NCBI GenBank assembly: GCA_028699365.1
Contig: JAQVUQ010000083.1
Location: 1-9,354, forward strand
DNA from: UBA5359 sp028699365 [NCBI: bacterium]
GTDB taxonomy: Bacteria; UBP13; UBA5359
Direction: 5' to 3'
DNA: 9,354 bases
Part shown: piece after piece, positions 6,328-9,354 of the stretch
How the letters are laid out: each line of letters starts with the position of its first letter
Position numbering within the stretch: the first letter of the stretch is position 1
Translations under genes and position numbers: made by a program
Notes under the pieces: generated by a model
Databases searched by the model: none
What the model was told of the DNA's origin: nothing
Seen by the model: only the letters and a program-made list of their open reading frames with translations

Positions 6328-7983
6328 TTGTCCGGGGGTGAGCATAAACCTTACCGTAACCGTGACGGGAGTACAATAGGCCTGTTCAGTAACTCTCGCA
6401 GCATACGCGGGCACAAAAAGGCTCTGGAAGTGCTGAGAAGAGAAGAGGCGAAATTCTACAGCCTTTTTGAAAACTCACCTATTGCTATGTGGGCGGAGGA
6501 TGCCTCCCGCGTCATGGAATATGTGAACGGCTTGCGGGAGAGCGGCATTACCGATCTTTCGGCTTATCTGTCAAACAGGCCGGATGAAGTGCGCAAGCTA
6601 ATCTCTCTGTTGTGTGTGGTAGATGTCAACAGGAAGGCCCTTGAGCTGTATGGAGCTTCAGATAAGGCCTCCCTTAAGTGCGGGCTGCATAAGGTAATTA
6701 CATGTTACGATGTGTTTATTGAGGAGATCGTCACCCTTTCTCAGGGAGAAACCGTATTTGAGGCAGAGGGATGCAATACCACTCTGCAGGGGGAGGATCT
6801 ATATCTCTTCTTCAAACTCAACGTTATACCTGGATACGAGAGAAGCATGAAGAGAGTTATCGTTTCCATGGTGGATATAACTGCGCGCAAACGGTCGGAG
6901 GAGATGCTGCGGGAGAGCGAGAGCAAATACCGGGCCATAGTCAACGCTATAACGGAAGGGATTATGATCTCGGCCGGCGGTACGATACTGGAAGCCAATG
7001 AAACCCTGTATCGTATGGTAGGTTACACCCCGGCGGAACTGGCGGGGATTGATACCATTCCTGTTCTTGTTCCCGAATCGGAGGAAACTGTGCGCAGGCA
7101 CATAGATGCCGGACTTCAGGAACCGTATGAAGTGGTATTCAATCGCAAGGATGGCGGTCAGTTTACAGCCGAACTGCATGGGCGCAACATAGCCTATGAA
7201 GGCCGTCCCGCCAGATTAACGGTAGTAATAGACATAACGGAGCGTAAGAAGCTGGAGGAGGAACGTGAGCGCTATATAATCAAACTTGAGGAGGCTAACC
7301 GTGTCAAGTCTGATTTTGTTTCACGGGTATCCCATGAGTTGCGGGCGCCTCTTACTATTGTAAGAGGGTACCTTGATCTTCTGAACGAGGGCAGGCTGGG
7401 ACAGGTGAATGAACAGCAAGCGGAGGCTCTCAAGGTAGCCCGGGAACAGTCTGTCGGCCTGCAGACATTGATCGAGGAACTGCTCGATCTTTCCCGCATT
7501 GAGAGCGGGCGTCTGGAATTTCATCTTGAGAAGGTAGATATAAAGAGAATAATTGAAGAGACTATAGATGCTTTCAGCGATATGTATGAGAGAAAAGGGC
7601 TTTACATGAAATGCAGTATAGAGCCGGGGCTGCCGATAATCAACGGTGACTCCTCTCATATCAGAAGAGCTATAACCAATCTGCTGGATAACGCCTACAA
7701 GTTCACGCCCAGGGGTGGAGTTACGATCAGTGCTTACAGAGAGAACGGCTTTTTACGCATCGATGTGGCTGATACCGGTATAGGCTTGTCGGATAAAGAT
7801 ATGAAGCATCTTTTTCAACGATTTTTTCAAGCGGAGCCGGTGCTTACCCGAAGCATCAGAGGTACGGGGCTCGGTCTGTATCTGACCAGGGAACTGATTA
7901 ATATCCATGGCGGCAAGATATGGGCGGAAAGTTCCGGGCACGGCAGGGGCAGCGTGTTTACTATTCTCCTGCCCATAACCTGA
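6328..7983 (+). CDS. Soluble PAS-PAS sensor histidine kinase (551 aa)
   Basis: It autophosphorylates on histidine in response to an unknown signal, and should pass the phosphate to a response regulator that is not in this window. The TTG start follows GAGGAGG by seven bases. No transmembrane segment or signal peptide is seen, so it is cytoplasmic. Residues 40-185 are a PAS domain with the insertion type 'LRESGITDLSAYL...VVDVNRKALELYGA' seen in many PAS sensors. Residues 195-305 are a second PAS ('YRAIVNAITEGIMI', 'FNRKDGGQFTAEL', 'VVIDITERKKLEEE'). A charged helical linker follows (305-325). The HisKA H-box is 'SHELRAPL' with the phospho-acceptor His336. The ATPase domain has an N-box (NLLDN, 451-455), G1 (DTGIG, 482-486), an F-box (LFQRFF, 495-500) and G2 (GTGLGL, 512-517). 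All catalytic boxes look intact. No haem- or flavin-binding signature was recognised in the PAS domains, so the ligand is unknown. Confidence 0.97.
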   Translation: MSGGEHKPYRNRDGSTIGLFSNSRSIRGHKKALEVLRREEAKFYSLFENSPIAMWAEDASRVMEYVNGLRESGITDLSAYLSNRPDEVRKLISLLCVVDVNRKALELYGASDKASLKCGLHKVITCYDVFIEEIVTLSQGETVFEAEGCNTTLQGEDLYLFFKLNVIPGYERSMKRVIVSMVDITARKRSEEMLRESESKYRAIVNAITEGIMISAGGTILEANETLYRMVGYTPAELAGIDTIPVLVPESEETVRRHIDAGLQEPYEVVFNRKDGGQFTAELHGRNIAYEGRPARLTVVIDITERKKLEEERERYIIKLEEANRVKSDFVSRVSHELRAPLTIVRGYLDLLNEGRLGQVNEQQAEALKVAREQSVGLQTLIEELLDLSRIESGRLEFHLEKVDIKRIIEETIDAFSDMYERKGLYMKCSIEPGLPIINGDSSHIRRAITNLLDNAYKFTPRGGVTISAYRENGFLRIDVADTGIGLSDKDMKHLFQRFFQAEPVLTRSIRGTGLGLYLTRELINIHGGKIWAESSGHGRGSVFTILLPIT

Positions 7984-7985
7984 TA

Positions 7986-8047
7986 CCGGCAAAGTGATAG
8001 CTGTGGACCAAACAGATCATCTTACACTTTACTCTGCTATCTGCCGG
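7986..8047. repeat. Long-range bulged dyad between kinase and B2 genes
   Basis: CCGGCA (7986-7991) and GATAGC (7996-8001) pair with TGCCGG (8042-8047) and GCTATC (8036-8041), with a 4-base bulge AAGT on the left and a 34-base loop. An alternative 6-bp pairing, AAAGTG (7991-7996) with CACTTT (8025-8030), would compete with it. No T-run follows the right arm, so it is not a standard intrinsic terminator. The whole 7984-8153 gap has no convincing gene or promoter. Confidence 0.35.
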
Positions 8048-8141
8048 GAGATGCTTATAAAACTTTAGCGTCGCTTATTCTACACGGTATTTTCCACTCT
8101 CCGCGTTTACTTCGCCAACACAAGGGTAAAAATTAAAACAT

Positions 8142-8146
8142 GGTGA
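8142..8146 (+). promoter_or_regulatory. Ribosome binding site of the B2-type gene
   Basis: GGTGA matches the downstream part of the anti-Shine-Dalgarno complement and ends seven bases before the ATG at 8154. An ATG at 8140 is in another frame and gives only seven codons. Confidence 0.5.
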
Positions 8147-8153
8147 CACTGCG

Positions 8154-8585
8154 ATGCATTTGATAAATCTGTTGAAACTGAAGATAAGGCGGCGGGCTTT
8201 ATATGTGAGGACAGCCGGGTGGATCATCTTTACCCGGCTGGGCTTGAGCCTGATGTCGTTCAACGCTTTCAGGCGTATTCTTCACTGGACTGTCAGAGTC
8301 ATGCCCGGAGCAGCTTGCAGGGCAAAGTATACTCCGGCGGAGATAACCGGCGCCGTTAAGCTTCTGGCCCGGTCTCTGCCGGGCGACAATGCCTGCCTGG
8401 TCAAAGGCATGGCTGCCAAAGCTCTGCTGGATAGAGACGGGTATACGTCACGGCTTTGCATCGGAGTGGCCCGGGGAGATGCCAGGCTGGACGCCCATGC
8501 CTGGGTGGAGATCGACGGGCGTACGGTGATAGGCGGCCCCGGGGTTCGCCGTTACAGGCGGCTGATGTATCTGGATCACGTCTAG
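8154..8585 (+). CDS. Lasso-peptide B2-type transglutaminase-like protease (143 aa)
   Basis: This matches the transglutaminase-like B2 family (Transglut_core3), whose lasso-pathway members are Cys proteases that cut the leader from a precursor peptide. The N-terminal third is basic and hydrophobic ('LLKLKIRRRALYVRTAGWII', 'RLGLSLMSF'), as usual for the family. 'CLVKGMAAKALLDRDGYTSR' (81-100) holds the predicted nucleophile Cys81. 'LCIGVARGD' leads to 'AHAWVEIDGRTVIGG' (114-128), with His115 and probably Asp121 completing the triad. The length and motif order are those of a complete stand-alone B2 protein. The start is the ATG with GGTGA upstream. An ATP-grasp gene follows 60 bases downstream on the same strand, which suggests joint expression. 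No RRE/PqqD-like B1 partner, asparagine-synthetase-like cyclase or precursor peptide is visible here, so a true lasso pathway is not shown. Family members also occur outside lasso clusters. Confidence 0.9.
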   Translation: MHLINLLKLKIRRRALYVRTAGWIIFTRLGLSLMSFNAFRRILHWTVRVMPGAACRAKYTPAEITGAVKLLARSLPGDNACLVKGMAAKALLDRDGYTSRLCIGVARGDARLDAHAWVEIDGRTVIGGPGVRRYRRLMYLDHV

Positions 8586-8645
8586 CAGCGTCTGGGAACA
8601 GGCAACGGAAGGTGTGATGGACACTTGGGAACAAGCGGTCGGATT

Positions 8646-9354
8646 GTGGGAAAAGCACTGGTCCCGGCGGTTGTCTATCCGGTAAACCGGGTCAACGGCT
8701 ACAACGCCGTGAGAAGCCTGGCGGCAGCCGGTATACCGGTTATCGGGCTGTCGGCTGATTATACGGAAAATCTCAAGTCGGCCTATCTCTGCGAGGCATA
8801 CGTGACGCCTCACGCAGCCTGCGAGACGGAGGCCTTCATCGATTTTCTTATCAATCTGATGCGAGGCAGGGACGGCAAACCTGTGCTCTTTGTCATGGAC
8901 GACGCTTACGCCTTTGTCGTCAGCGTGCATCAGGAGCGCTTGCAGCCGCATTTTCGTTATCCTTACCTGGACAGATCCCAACTGGAGGCCGTCATTGACA
9001 AGCGGGTCATGCATGATACGGCGATGGCCGCCGGCATGGATCTGCCTGAGACCTTCTTCCCGGAGGATCTGGATTGGGTAATGTCCAATGCCGGTAAGCT
9101 GCGTTACCCTGTGGTCATCAAGCCGCTGGTATCGCGCTTTGCCTACGAGGGAGAAGAGATCGTCCAGGTTTCCGCTTTCCTGCAGCGCTACGGCAAGGCG
9201 GTGGAGGCCGGTTCCGCCCGGGAACTGGTGATGACTTTGCCGGGCATGGTGATGGAAGGGTTCGCGGTCTGCGTCCAGGAGCGCATCAATTGCCGCATAG
9301 CCGATTTGTGGACGCACAACTTCTACTGTGCCGACGGCGGCGAGATACTGGCCG
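8646..9354 (+). CDS. ATP-grasp carboxylate-amine ligase-like protein, 3'-truncated
   Basis: The frame reads 236 codons to the window end. The start is uncertain: GTG 8646 gives MGKALVPAVVYPVNRVNGYN, typical of an ATP-grasp N-terminus but with no good ribosome binding site. In-frame TTG 8625 is the alternative, with GGAAGG twelve bases upstream; the frame closes at the B2 stop. Residues 3-60 form the alpha/beta pre-ATP-grasp fold ('AAAGIPVIGLSADY'). 'IDKRVMHDTAMAAGMDLPET' (117-136) is the typical entry to the ATP-grasp domain. 'RYPVVIKP' (153-160) carries the ATP-binding lysine Lys159. 'VMEGFAVCVQERINC' resembles the strand before the adenine-contacting acid. The metal-binding half is outside the window. 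Such enzymes activate a carboxylate as acyl phosphate and join it to an amine; the D-aspartate ligase/COG3919-like branch fits best, but the substrate cannot be read from this. The gene is GC-richer than the ankyrin gene. Confidence 0.88.
   Translation, partial: MGKALVPAVVYPVNRVNGYNAVRSLAAAGIPVIGLSADYTENLKSAYLCEAYVTPHAACETEAFIDFLINLMRGRDGKPVLFVMDDAYAFVVSVHQERLQPHFRYPYLDRSQLEAVIDKRVMHDTAMAAGMDLPETFFPEDLDWVMSNAGKLRYPVVIKPLVSRFAYEGEEIVQVSAFLQRYGKAVEAGSARELVMTLPGMVMEGFAVCVQERINCRIADLWTHNFYCADGGEILA

Noticed and set aside
7994-8068. 24-residue frame (GTG start) before the B2 gene as a lasso precursor
   Set aside because: It has no Shine-Dalgarno, no leader motif such as YxxP or a Thr at the penultimate leader position, and no plausible ring-forming core. 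It also lies inside the dyad region.
8075-8263. 62-codon minus-strand frame
   Set aside because: It overlaps the start of the B2 gene on the opposite strand, is not recognisable and has no ribosome binding site.
8448-9317. 289-codon open frame on the minus strand
   Set aside because: It lies opposite the B2 and ATP-grasp genes, whose family motifs are clear. Its translation is low-complexity, His/Arg/Gln-rich and matches no family; GC-rich coding strands often leave the opposite frame open.
1-9354. tRNA, rRNA, CRISPR array, insertion sequence or phage attachment site
   Set aside because: No cloverleaf, no regularly spaced direct repeats, and no transposase or integrase-like protein were seen. 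The repeated ankyrin coding units are protein repeats, not DNA arrays.

Overview
The window is ordinary bacterial chromosome-type DNA: dense genes, Shine-Dalgarno sites, and alternative GTG/TTG starts. The organism cannot be named from the sequence. The long CsgG-like/TPR/propeller protein and the giant secreted ankyrin protein resemble architectures I associate with planctomycete-like and related environmental bacteria. The soluble PAS kinase and the small three-helix membrane protein resemble those of Chloroflexota, Firmicutes-type and other anaerobes. I treat this as an unplaced environmental bacterium of roughly 50% GC.

Layout. (1) 1-5719, plus strand: a two-gene operon-like unit. A 5'-truncated protein has two CsgG-like modules, a TPR-like segment and a beta-rich, probably propeller-like C-terminal half. 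It overlaps by four bases (ATGA) a 1029-residue ankyrin-repeat protein with a signal peptide. (2) 5744-6097, minus strand: a 117-residue DUF4870-like membrane protein that converges on the ankyrin gene. (3) 6098-6327: a divergent intergenic region with two dyad symmetries. (4) 6328-7983, plus: a soluble PAS-PAS histidine kinase started by TTG behind a strong Shine-Dalgarno. (5) 7984-8153: a non-coding gap with a bulged long-range dyad. (6) 8154-9354, plus: a lasso-peptide B2-type transglutaminase-like protease, then an ATP-grasp ligase cut by the window end.

How the parts may work together. The first two genes are probably translationally coupled and may act together at the cell envelope; this is inference from the overlap and the export signal. 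The B2-type protease and ATP-grasp enzyme form a second plausible unit: a peptide-processing Cys protease fold next to an amide-forming ligase, with no lasso cyclase, RRE protein or precursor visible. It may be the edge of a natural-product or peptide-modification locus. The kinase has no response regulator in the window.

The most unusual sequence-level signal is a nearly perfect 37-base palindrome (17-bp stem, 3-base loop) inside the ankyrin gene at 3154-3190. It encodes the same ankyrin-consensus peptide on both strands.
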